A stretch of 25,671 nt of DNA from a bacterium (GTDB lineage: Bacteria > JAMCPX01). Location: assembly GCA_021787655.1 (NCBI GenBank), contig JAJYLM010000008.1, positions 1-25,671 of the forward strand, in the 5' to 3' direction. The position numbers and the translations under genes were made by a program. The notes under the pieces were generated by a model, which was not told the origin of the DNA, did no database searches, and saw only the letters and a list, made by a program, of their open reading frames with translations. Shown here piece after piece: positions 15,386-21,848 of the stretch. How positions within the stretch are numbered: the first letter of the stretch is position 1; each line of letters starts with the position of its first letter.

Positions 15386-17082
15386 AGATAGCCATCGCCT
15401 CTGATCACGCCGGGCTCGATCTGAAACAAGAGATTGTCCGGTTTTTACAGAACAAGAAAATCGATGTCATGGACCTCGGCACGTATTCCGGGTCATCGGT
15501 TGATTACCCGGATTACGCGGAAAAGGTGGCCGATGCCATCACCGGCGGCAGTGCTGAAAAGGGCATCCTCGTGTGCGGTACGGGCATCGGCATGGCAATA
15601 TCGGCAAACAAGAAGAAGGGCATCATCGCAGCGCTCGTGTACAGCGAGTACACCGCGGAGATGGCGGCACGGCACAACAGGGCCAATGTCATCGCGCTCG
15701 GCGGAAGGACCATGGACAAAGATGCCGCGCTGCGGTACGTTGATACCTGGATGAATACCCCCTTCGAGGGTGGGCGTCACGAATCCAGGGTCAGAAAGAT
15801 TCTAAACCTGGAAAACACGGAGAAGGAGAATACTGTTATGAACAACCTGAAACAAACGGACAGCGAAGTATATACTGCAATTATGGCAGAGGTGAAACGG
15901 CAGCAGACCACCCTCGAGCTCATTGCATCTGAGAATATCGTGAGCATGGCGGTCCTGGAAGCGATGGGGAGCGTCATGACCAACAAATACGCAGAAGGAT
16001 ATCCGGGCAAGAGGTACTACGGCGGCTGTGAGAACATGGACACCGTCGAGCAGCTTGCCATGGACAGGGCGAAGGCCCTCTTCGGCGCAGACTACGTGAA
16101 CGTCCAGCCGCACTCGGGTGCCCAGGCAAATATGGCCGTGTATTTCGCTTTCCTGAATTACGGAGACACCATCATGGGCATGAACCTTGCCCACGGCGGA
16201 CACCTGACCCACGGAAGCCCGGTCAACTTTTCCGGAAAATTTTACAAGGTCATACCGTACGGTGTCCGCAAAGACACCAAGACCATAGACTACGAAGAGC
16301 TGGAACGGCTCGCCCGCGAGCACAAGCCGAAGATGATCGTTGCGGGCGCATCGGCATATCCGAGGACCATCGACTTCAAGCGGTTTTCCGAGATTGCCAA
16401 ATCAGTCGGTGCCTACCTCATGGTCGATATGGCCCACATTGCCGGGCTGATCGCAGCAAACCTCCATCCAAGCCCTGTTCCGTGGTCTGATTTTGTTACA
16501 ACGACGACCCACAAAACCCTGCGGGGACCGAGGGGCGGGGTGGTCATGAGCAAGGCTCAGTTCGAAAAGCAGATCAAGTCCCAGGTGTTCCCGGGCATGC
16601 AGGGCGGACCGCTCATGCACGTCATATCTGCAAAGGCCGTAGCATTCAAGGAAGCACTGTCCGACAGCTTTAAACAGTATCAGCGTCAGATCGTTGCCAA
16701 CGCGGCACGGCTGTGCTCCGAAATGAAACAACGGGGGTTCGACATCGTATCGGGCGGAACGGACACACACCTGTTCCTTGTTGATGTTTCCTCAAAAGGG
16801 ATCACCGGCAAGGACGCGGAAAAAACGCTGGAGAAGGCAGGTATCACAGTCAACAAGAACGCCATCCCGTTTGACGAAAAGCCTCCTGCAGTCACCAGCG
16901 GATTGAGGATAGGCACACCTGCGGTGACGACCAGGGGCATGAAGGAGCAGGAGATGAGCATCATTGCCGGCTACATCGACGATGCTCTGAAAAATATGAA
17001 CAACGAGACGATCCTCGCTGAAATAAGACAGAACGTCGTCAAGCTGTGCAGCAGTTTCCCGATCTACGATTCAATGCACTGA
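15382..17082 (+). CDS. rpiB: RpiB-GlyA in-frame fusion; this part reads as ribose-5-phosphate isomerase B (15382-15837)
   Basis: From the ATG at 15382 the frame stays open through to the end of glyA: 566 residues, no stop at the boundary. Residues 1-152 are a complete RpiB/LacAB-type sugar-phosphate isomerase with SDHAG (Asp8, His9), catalytic Cys65 in VCGTGIGMAISANK and His98/Arg100 in ARHNRAN; it interconverts ribose-5-phosphate and ribulose-5-phosphate. RpiB normally ends at about 143-150 residues, so essentially no linker separates it from GlyA (residue 153 on). ATGA overlap with fabF sets the start; an upstream in-frame ATG at 15265 lies inside fabF and is not RpiB-like. A ribosome site and ATG at 15823-15840 could also release free GlyA. 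A lost stop by sequencing error is possible: a TAA lies one base out of frame at 15803. Confidence 0.85.
   Translation: MKIAIASDHAGLDLKQEIVRFLQNKKIDVMDLGTYSGSSVDYPDYAEKVADAITGGSAEKGILVCGTGIGMAISANKKKGIIAALVYSEYTAEMAARHNRANVIALGGRTMDKDAALRYVDTWMNTPFEGGRHESRVRKILNLENTEKENTVMNNLKQTDSEVYTAIMAEVKRQQTTLELIASENIVSMAVLEAMGSVMTNKYAEGYPGKRYYGGCENMDTVEQLAMDRAKALFGADYVNVQPHSGAQANMAVYFAFLNYGDTIMGMNLAHGGHLTHGSPVNFSGKFYKVIPYGVRKDTKTIDYEELERLAREHKPKMIVAGASAYPRTIDFKRFSEIAKSVGAYLMVDMAHIAGLIAANLHPSPVPWSDFVTTTTHKTLRGPRGGVVMSKAQFEKQIKSQVFPGMQGGPLMHVISAKAVAFKEALSDSFKQYQRQIVANAARLCSEMKQRGFDIVSGGTDTHLFLVDVSSKGITGKDAEKTLEKAGITVNKNAIPFDEKPPAVTSGLRIGTPAVTTRGMKEQEMSIIAGYIDDALKNMNNETILAEIRQNVVKLCSSFPIYDSMH
15823..15840 (+). 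promoter_or_regulatory. internal ribosome binding site and start codon between rpiB and glyA
   Basis: AAGGAG followed by nine bases and ATG lies inside the uninterrupted rpiB-glyA frame. It decides whether GlyA is also made on its own. A full-strength site kept inside a fusion suggests either dual products or a recent or artefactual loss of the rpiB stop. Confidence 0.75.
15838..17082 (+). CDS. glyA: serine hydroxymethyltransferase (GlyA), from an internal start within the fused frame
   Basis: GlyA converts serine and tetrahydrofolate to glycine and methylene-tetrahydrofolate, the main source of one-carbon units, using PLP in the cytoplasm. From the internal ATG the product is 414 residues, the usual length. 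It shows ELIASEN (27-33), the NKYAEGYPGKRYYGG substrate loop (49-63), DMAH (Asp197/His200) and the PLP lysine Lys226 in TTTTHKTLRGPRGG. AAGGAG at 15823-15828 is spaced nine bases from the ATG, so independent initiation is likely even though the frame is continuous with rpiB. NrdR begins three bases after the stop. Confidence 0.95.
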   Translation: MNNLKQTDSEVYTAIMAEVKRQQTTLELIASENIVSMAVLEAMGSVMTNKYAEGYPGKRYYGGCENMDTVEQLAMDRAKALFGADYVNVQPHSGAQANMAVYFAFLNYGDTIMGMNLAHGGHLTHGSPVNFSGKFYKVIPYGVRKDTKTIDYEELERLAREHKPKMIVAGASAYPRTIDFKRFSEIAKSVGAYLMVDMAHIAGLIAANLHPSPVPWSDFVTTTTHKTLRGPRGGVVMSKAQFEKQIKSQVFPGMQGGPLMHVISAKAVAFKEALSDSFKQYQRQIVANAARLCSEMKQRGFDIVSGGTDTHLFLVDVSSKGITGKDAEKTLEKAGITVNKNAIPFDEKPPAVTSGLRIGTPAVTTRGMKEQEMSIIAGYIDDALKNMNNETILAEIRQNVVKLCSSFPIYDSMH

Positions 17083-17085
17083 CGT

Positions 17086-17583
17086 ATGAAGTGCCCTGAA
17101 TGCGGATACCTTGACACCTCGGTGATTGATTCGCGTATGACGAAGGACGGACTCGCCATCCGAAGGCGCAGGGAGTGTCCGAAATGCAAGACCCGCTTTA
17201 CGACCTACGAGCGCGTTGAAAACCTGGTTCCCATGGTCATCAAGAAGGACAACAGGAGGGAACCGTTCGACCGTCAGAAGATAGAGGCCGGCCTCCTGAA
17301 GGCCTGCGAGAAGCGCCCGATCAGCATGGACACCATTGAAAAGGTGGTGGACCGCATCGCAAAGAAATACGAGGACGCAGCAGAGAAAGAAATACCGGCA
17401 GCCGACATCGGGGAAGAAATCATGACCGAGCTCAAGGAGCTCGACAAGGTCGCGTATGTCCGGTTTGCTTCAGTATACCGGGATTTCAAGGACATCGGGG
17501 AGTTTATGGATGAACTGAAAGGGCTGCTCAAGACGAAGCTCAAGCCCAAGCAGTCGCACGCCCCAAAAAAGCCCCACCAGTAA
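17086..17583 (+). CDS. nrdR: transcriptional repressor NrdR
   Basis: NrdR is the ATP/dATP-sensing repressor of ribonucleotide reductase genes. The N-terminal zinc ribbon has Cys3, Cys6, Cys31 and Cys34 in MKCPECG and RRRECPKCKTRFTTYE. An ATP-cone follows at about residues 49-139 (VIKKDNRREPFDRQKI and VAYVRFASVYRDF). 165 residues is slightly longer than usual because of a basic C-terminal tail rich in Lys and Pro. It follows glyA by three bases without a ribosome site, so it depends on coupling. It is the last gene of the operon and is followed, seven bases later, by the convergent oxidoreductase gene with no visible terminator. No NrdR-box pair was seen in the window. Confidence 0.97.
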   Translation: MKCPECGYLDTSVIDSRMTKDGLAIRRRRECPKCKTRFTTYERVENLVPMVIKKDNRREPFDRQKIEAGLLKACEKRPISMDTIEKVVDRIAKKYEDAAEKEIPAADIGEEIMTELKELDKVAYVRFASVYRDFKDIGEFMDELKGLLKTKLKPKQSHAPKKPHQ

Positions 17584-17590
17584 TATACCC

Positions 17591-18562
17591 TCACCGTGGT
17601 GTCAGCAGCACCTTGCCCATGGTCGCGCGGCTTTCCAGCTTGCGCTGTGCATCCCCTGCCTGCGCCAGCGGAAACACCGAATCGATCCGTACACTCAACT
17701 GGCCTGCCGAAATCCAGCCAAACAGGTCATTCGCCCGAGCCAGCAGTTCTGCCCTGGTTGCAGTATAATACACGAGGGATGGCCTTGTCAGAAAAAGTGC
17801 ACCCCTGGTATTGAGGATCTGGAGGTCCACAGGCGGTACAGGTCCGGACGCCTGGCCGTACAAAACCATGTAACCCCGCGGCTGCAGGCACTTGAGGCTT
17901 TTTTCGAAGGTCGCGATGCCGACCGAATCGTACACGACGTGCACTCCCCTGCCCCCGGTGATGCGCCTGACCTCTGCTTCCCAGTCGCCCTGTGTATAGA
18001 TGATAACATCGTCCGCACCGGCCTGCTTCGCAAGCTTCGCCTTTTCCCCGGTCGAAACAGTCCCGATGACGTGCGCTCCGCGGCGCTTTGCGATCTGCAC
18101 GAGCAGGAGACCGACGCCGCCTGCTGCAGCATGCACCACTGCGATGTCACCCTTGTTGAGCGGAAAGGTACTGTGGGCAAGGTAATGGGCAGTCATGCCC
18201 TGCAGCATCACTGCCGCGGCTTTCTGCATATCGATATCACCGGGTACCTTGACCAGCCTCCACGCAGGAACAACTGCATATTCTGCATACGAGCCTGGAG
18301 CTGAGGTGTAGGCAACACGGTCGCCCGGCCTGACCTCGGTGACCCCGGGGCCGACGGCATCAACGGTGCCGGATGCTTCCTGTCCTATGGTAAACGGCAC
18401 TGGTGCAGGATACAGCCCCTTACGCTGATAAATATCGACATAGTTGATACCGCTTGCCTCGATCCTGACCCGCGCTTCTCCCTCCTTCGGTTCGGCCACC
18501 GGAACGTCCTCATACTTCAGTACCTCGGGACCGCCGTACTCATGGACGCGAATTGCTTTCAT
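17591..18562 (-). CDS. NADPH:quinone oxidoreductase-type zinc-independent MDR
   Basis: A medium-chain dehydrogenase/reductase of the zeta-crystallin/QOR group. The N-terminus MKAIRVHEYGGPEVLKYEDVP and the IEASGINYVDIYQRKGLYP motif are characteristic. The catalytic zinc cysteines of alcohol dehydrogenases are missing. The coenzyme fold contains AAAGGVGLLLVQIAK near residue 150. The family reduces quinones or alpha,beta-unsaturated carbonyls with NADPH in the cytoplasm. 323 residues is normal. GGGAGGAAT precedes the ATG. It is convergent with nrdR and has its own promoter region shared with the divergent binding-protein gene. The true substrate cannot be told from the sequence. Confidence 0.9.
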   Translation of the reverse strand: MKAIRVHEYGGPEVLKYEDVPVAEPKEGEARVRIEASGINYVDIYQRKGLYPAPVPFTIGQEASGTVDAVGPGVTEVRPGDRVAYTSAPGSYAEYAVVPAWRLVKVPGDIDMQKAAAVMLQGMTAHYLAHSTFPLNKGDIAVVHAAAGGVGLLLVQIAKRRGAHVIGTVSTGEKAKLAKQAGADDVIIYTQGDWEAEVRRITGGRGVHVVYDSVGIATFEKSLKCLQPRGYMVLYGQASGPVPPVDLQILNTRGALFLTRPSLVYYTATRAELLARANDLFGWISAGQLSVRIDSVFPLAQAGDAQRKLESRATMGKVLLTPR

Positions 18563-18673
18563 ACCCTATTCCTCCCTGTTTCAGTGGTTCTGCCTTCCGG
18601 TACGGCCATTCTTCCGTTTCCCCGGAGAACATGACACCATTCATTTCTCTAAAGATAATCACAAACGATGCAT

Positions 18674-18702
18674 TTGCAAAACACTGCAAGATCCACTACA
18701 AG
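18674..18702 (+). promoter_or_regulatory. possible promoter with overlapping inverted repeat
   Basis: TTGCAA and TACAAG lie 17 bases apart, each four of six to consensus, about 25 bases before the ATG at 18728. An inverted repeat CCACT-aca-AGTGG (18693-18705) covers the -10 and could be an operator. The divergent oxidoreductase gene starts at 18562, so this 165-base gap serves both. Confidence 0.3.
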
Positions 18703-18727
18703 TGGTAGTCAATTCTGCTGGTGATAC

Positions 18728-20401
18728 ATGAAAAAATATGCGCTGACCATACTCATACCACTGCTCCTCTACGGCGGCTGTAACTTCAGGAAATTTGAGA
18801 GCCTGCCGAAAAACATGCTCGTTACCTCGGTGATATCGGACCCAAGAACCTTCAATCCGATCCTCGCCAATGAAACGAGCTCCACGGACGTCCTCGATCC
18901 GGTTTTTGCAGGCCTGACACGGCTCAACCCCATGACGTTCCAGGTCGAGCCCGGACTTGCACGGTCATGGACAATCAGCAGCAACCGGCGCGTGATCACC
19001 ATGCACCTCAGAAACAACGTTTATTTCAGCGACGGGAAGCCGTTCTCGGCACATGATGTCGTCTTCACGTTCAAGGTGTTCTATTCCCCCAACGTGCTCT
19101 CATCGTACCGGGACCTCTTCACCATCAAGGGAAGGCAGATCAAGGTCGAAGCGCTGAACGACCATACTGTCCGGTTCATCCTGCCCGTGCCGTTCTATCC
19201 GTTTCTCGAGTCACTGAACATACCGATCCTGCCGGCCCACGTCCTTGAAAAACCATTGCAGGAAAACCTGTTCGAGAGAACATGGAACATCATCACGCCG
19301 CCGTCGCAGATCGTCGGTCTCGGTCCCTATACCATTGCCTCGTATGTACCGAGCCAGTACATCATGCTGCGGGCAAATCCGTTTTACTTCGGAAAGGACA
19401 CTGCCGGGGTTCGGCTCCCGTACATAAAAAACCGGGCACTGCTCATCGTACAGAACCAGGACGCCCAGTATGTGAAATTCATCTCCGGGGAAACCGATAT
19501 CTATGACCCGCGGCCCCAGGAAGTTTCCCTCCTCGAATCCATGAGTAAACAGCGGCACTTCACCGTCAGGAACATCGGCCTTGATACGGGCATCATGTTT
19601 GTATCGTTCAACAGAAACCCGCGGCACTATATCAAAAACGGGGTCGTCAACCCGAAATACCGGTGGTTTACCAATCCTGACTTTCTCAAGGCGGTTGCCC
19701 ACAGCATCGACAAACAGGCGATCATTGACGATGTCTACCGGGGGTACGGAGAGCCTGCGGTGTCGTTCATACCCCGGAACGTACCGGTGTATCACCTGAA
19801 CATGCCGGACTACGCGTACAACCTCGGAGAAGCGCGGGACCTGCTGAAAAAAGGCGGTTTCCACTGGCGCGATGGAAAACTGTACGATCGGCACGACAAC
19901 AGGGTCGAGTTCGATTTTTTTACGAACTCCGGCAACGAACAGCGGGAGCGGATAGCTGCAATCATCCTGACGGACCTCACCAAACTTGGCATGAAGGTCA
20001 ACTACAAGCCGCTCGACTTCAACACGCTGGTCGAGAAACTGACCACGAACTTTGACTGGGACTGCATGCTGATCGCACTTACCGGCGGCTATGAGCCGTA
20101 CAACGCGGCGAACGTGCTGCTCTCCAGCGGCATGCTGCACCTCTGGGACCCCTCGGAAAAGAAGCCTGTAACCGCGTGGGAGGCCGAGATCGACCGGCTG
20201 ATGACCCGGGGCGCAGAGGAATACAACATCCAAAAACGGGCAATCTATTTCAAAAAAATACAGCTGATCCTGCATGATGAGCTGCCGCTCATCCCGCTGG
20301 TGCGGCAGGAGGATTTCGTGGCGTATACGGACAGGCTCGAAGATTACAGGCCCACGGTGTTCGGGAACTACCGGCCGGAAATGATGAGGTTAAAACAATG
20401 A
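18728..20401 (+). CDS. family 5 extracellular solute-binding lipoprotein
   Basis: This resembles the substrate-binding proteins of peptide/nickel/opine ABC importers (SBP family 5, DppA/OppA). The signal has a basic start and hydrophobic stretch ending YGGC, a slightly atypical lipobox with Cys18. The family signature region appears early: SDPRTFNPILANETSS, then LDPVFAGLTRLNP and PGLARSWTISSN. The central FLKAVAHSIDKQAIIDDVYRG and LGEARDLLKKGGF motifs are strongly typical, as is the late ELPLIPL. 557 residues fits. No permease or ATPase gene is nearby, so its transporter partner is elsewhere, or it acts alone as a sensor or scavenger. GGTGAT just before the ATG is a modest ribosome site. Its stop overlaps the tatD start (ATGA), an unusual coupling for a binding protein. 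Confidence 0.92.
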   Translation: MKKYALTILIPLLLYGGCNFRKFESLPKNMLVTSVISDPRTFNPILANETSSTDVLDPVFAGLTRLNPMTFQVEPGLARSWTISSNRRVITMHLRNNVYFSDGKPFSAHDVVFTFKVFYSPNVLSSYRDLFTIKGRQIKVEALNDHTVRFILPVPFYPFLESLNIPILPAHVLEKPLQENLFERTWNIITPPSQIVGLGPYTIASYVPSQYIMLRANPFYFGKDTAGVRLPYIKNRALLIVQNQDAQYVKFISGETDIYDPRPQEVSLLESMSKQRHFTVRNIGLDTGIMFVSFNRNPRHYIKNGVVNPKYRWFTNPDFLKAVAHSIDKQAIIDDVYRGYGEPAVSFIPRNVPVYHLNMPDYAYNLGEARDLLKKGGFHWRDGKLYDRHDNRVEFDFFTNSGNEQRERIAAIILTDLTKLGMKVNYKPLDFNTLVEKLTTNFDWDCMLIALTGGYEPYNAANVLLSSGMLHLWDPSEKKPVTAWEAEIDRLMTRGAEEYNIQKRAIYFKKIQLILHDELPLIPLVRQEDFVAYTDRLEDYRPTVFGNYRPEMMRLKQ

Positions 20402-21804
20402 CGAAAATTTACGATTCACACGCACACCTGAATTTCGCCGACTACGATGCCGACCGTGAGGAGGTCATCCGCCGGGCGTTTGCTGCAGGTACCAAATTCA
20501 TCATCAATATAGGATCCGGCATGGGCATGAAAGGCAACGACGATGCCATCCGCATAGCAAACGAACACGAGAACATCTATGCGACTGTCGGTCTCCACCC
20601 CCACGAAGCCTCACTGTTCAACGATCAGACATTCGAAACGATTGCCGGCCTTGCCGATGAGCCCAGGGTCATTGCGATCGGCGAGGTCGGGCTCGATTAC
20701 CATTACATGCACTCCCCGAAGGAGGACCAGATACGGGCGTTCGAAGCATTCATCGCGCTCGCACGGACCAAGCGCCTGCCCCTGGTGATCCACAGCAGGG
20801 ATGCAAACAGGGAATCCATGGGTATGCTGCGGCACGGCCATGCCGGTGACGTTGCCGGTGTGATTCACAGCTTCGGCGGGGACATGGAACAGGCACACCA
20901 GGCTCTCGATCTTGGTTTCTATATCTCCATCAACGGCATCGTTACCTTCAAAAACGCCCAGTCACTGCGGGACGCCGTTGCTGCGCTGCCAGTCGAACGG
21001 CTGGTGCTGGAAACGGATTGTCCGTTCTTATCGCCGGTACCCTTCCGGGGGAAACGCAACGAACCGGCATACACGGCGCAGGTGCTCAGTGCCATTGCCG
21101 GCATAAAACACATCGAAGAAGAGCGGCTGGCAGACATCCTGCTGGACAATGCCCGCACAGCCTTCGGCATCGGCGTGGAGCAGACGACCGTTTACAGGCT
21201 GGACAACAAGCTGTACCTGAATATAACGAACCGGTGCACGAATGTCTGCGTGTTCTGTCCGAAGTTCAGAAACGACTATGCAGTCAGAGACTACCATCTG
21301 AAGCTGTTCAAGCGGGAGCCGACGTACGACGAGATCATCGATGCGGTCCGGCGGTTCCCGGGATACGAAGAGGTCGTGTTTGTCGGATTCGGAGAACCGA
21401 CCCGGCGCCTCGAGGTGCTCGTCGCTGTCGCACGGTGGCTGAAAGAGCACGGGGTAAAAACCGTCCGGCTCGATACGGACGGACTCGGGAACCTCGTCTA
21501 TGGAAGGGACATTACCGCGGAACTCGGCAGTGTCGTCGATGCAGTTTCCGTCAGCCTCAACGCCCCGGACGCACAGACCTACAGCAGGCTGTGCAACAAC
21601 CCGTACGGCGAGGCTTCCTATGAAGCTGTCCTGAATTTTATCCGTCTCGCGAAGACACGCTTCCGCGAGGTGACCGCAACCATGGTCGATCTGCCGAACA
21701 TCGATGTCCGGGCAACGCAGGCAGTGGCGGACGGATTGGGCGTCAGGTTCAGGGTGCGGCCCTACTACCGGGAATCACTCAGGTACAAGAAAGAGAGGGA
21801 ATAA
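20398..21804 (+). CDS. TatD-family metal hydrolase fused to a radical SAM protein
   Basis: Residues 1-258 are a complete TatD hydrolase with every metal ligand: His8 and His10 (DSHAHLNF), Glu96 (GEVGLDY), His132 (VIHSRD), His157 (IHSFGG) and Asp207 (ETDCPFLSP). TatD enzymes are Mg-dependent 3'-5' DNA exonucleases, or related hydrolases. Residues 266-468 are a short radical SAM domain with the CxxxCxxC iron-sulfur site (Cys280, Cys284, Cys287) and a VGFGEPTRR strand corresponding to the SAM-binding GGE motif. This matches the TatD-associated radical SAM family (TIGR04038 as I recall it), which is found beside or fused to TatD. There is no auxiliary cluster domain. The two halves are joined by about eight residues. 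The reaction of the radical SAM part is unknown. Start is set by overlap with the binding-protein stop; the nuclease gene follows directly. Confidence 0.93.
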   Translation: MTKIYDSHAHLNFADYDADREEVIRRAFAAGTKFIINIGSGMGMKGNDDAIRIANEHENIYATVGLHPHEASLFNDQTFETIAGLADEPRVIAIGEVGLDYHYMHSPKEDQIRAFEAFIALARTKRLPLVIHSRDANRESMGMLRHGHAGDVAGVIHSFGGDMEQAHQALDLGFYISINGIVTFKNAQSLRDAVAALPVERLVLETDCPFLSPVPFRGKRNEPAYTAQVLSAIAGIKHIEEERLADILLDNARTAFGIGVEQTTVYRLDNKLYLNITNRCTNVCVFCPKFRNDYAVRDYHLKLFKREPTYDEIIDAVRRFPGYEEVVFVGFGEPTRRLEVLVAVARWLKEHGVKTVRLDTDGLGNLVYGRDITAELGSVVDAVSVSLNAPDAQTYSRLCNNPYGEASYEAVLNFIRLAKTRFREVTATMVDLPNIDVRATQAVADGLGVRFRVRPYYRESLRYKKERE

Positions 21805-21806
21805 CC

Positions 21807-21848
21807 ATGATCCATGCCGCACCATGGTGCCGTGTATGCCTGTTTTAG
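21807..21848 (+). CDS. possible 13-codon leader ORF before the nuclease gene
   Basis: ATG at 21807 has the best ribosome site in the junction (GAGAGGGA, six bases away), while the in-frame starts of the nuclease have none. It encodes 13 residues (MIHAAPWCRVCLF) and stops with TAG at 21846-21848, just past the likely nuclease start at 21836. Termination there could feed ribosomes back to the nuclease start. Alternatively it is the true start and one base is wrong in the sequence. A perfect palindrome GCACCATGGTGC (21819-21830) covers the other candidate start at 21824. Confidence 0.35.
   Translation: MIHAAPWCRVCLF

Noticed and set aside
19211..20275. 354-codon minus-strand frame inside the solute-binding protein gene
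   Set aside because: Antisense shadow of a well-conserved family 5 binding protein.
21704..21835. Upstream start of the nuclease at 21704
   Set aside because: It would overlap the radical SAM coding region by 100 bases with Arg/Gly/Cys-rich sequence, and the AddB-like similarity begins after 21836.
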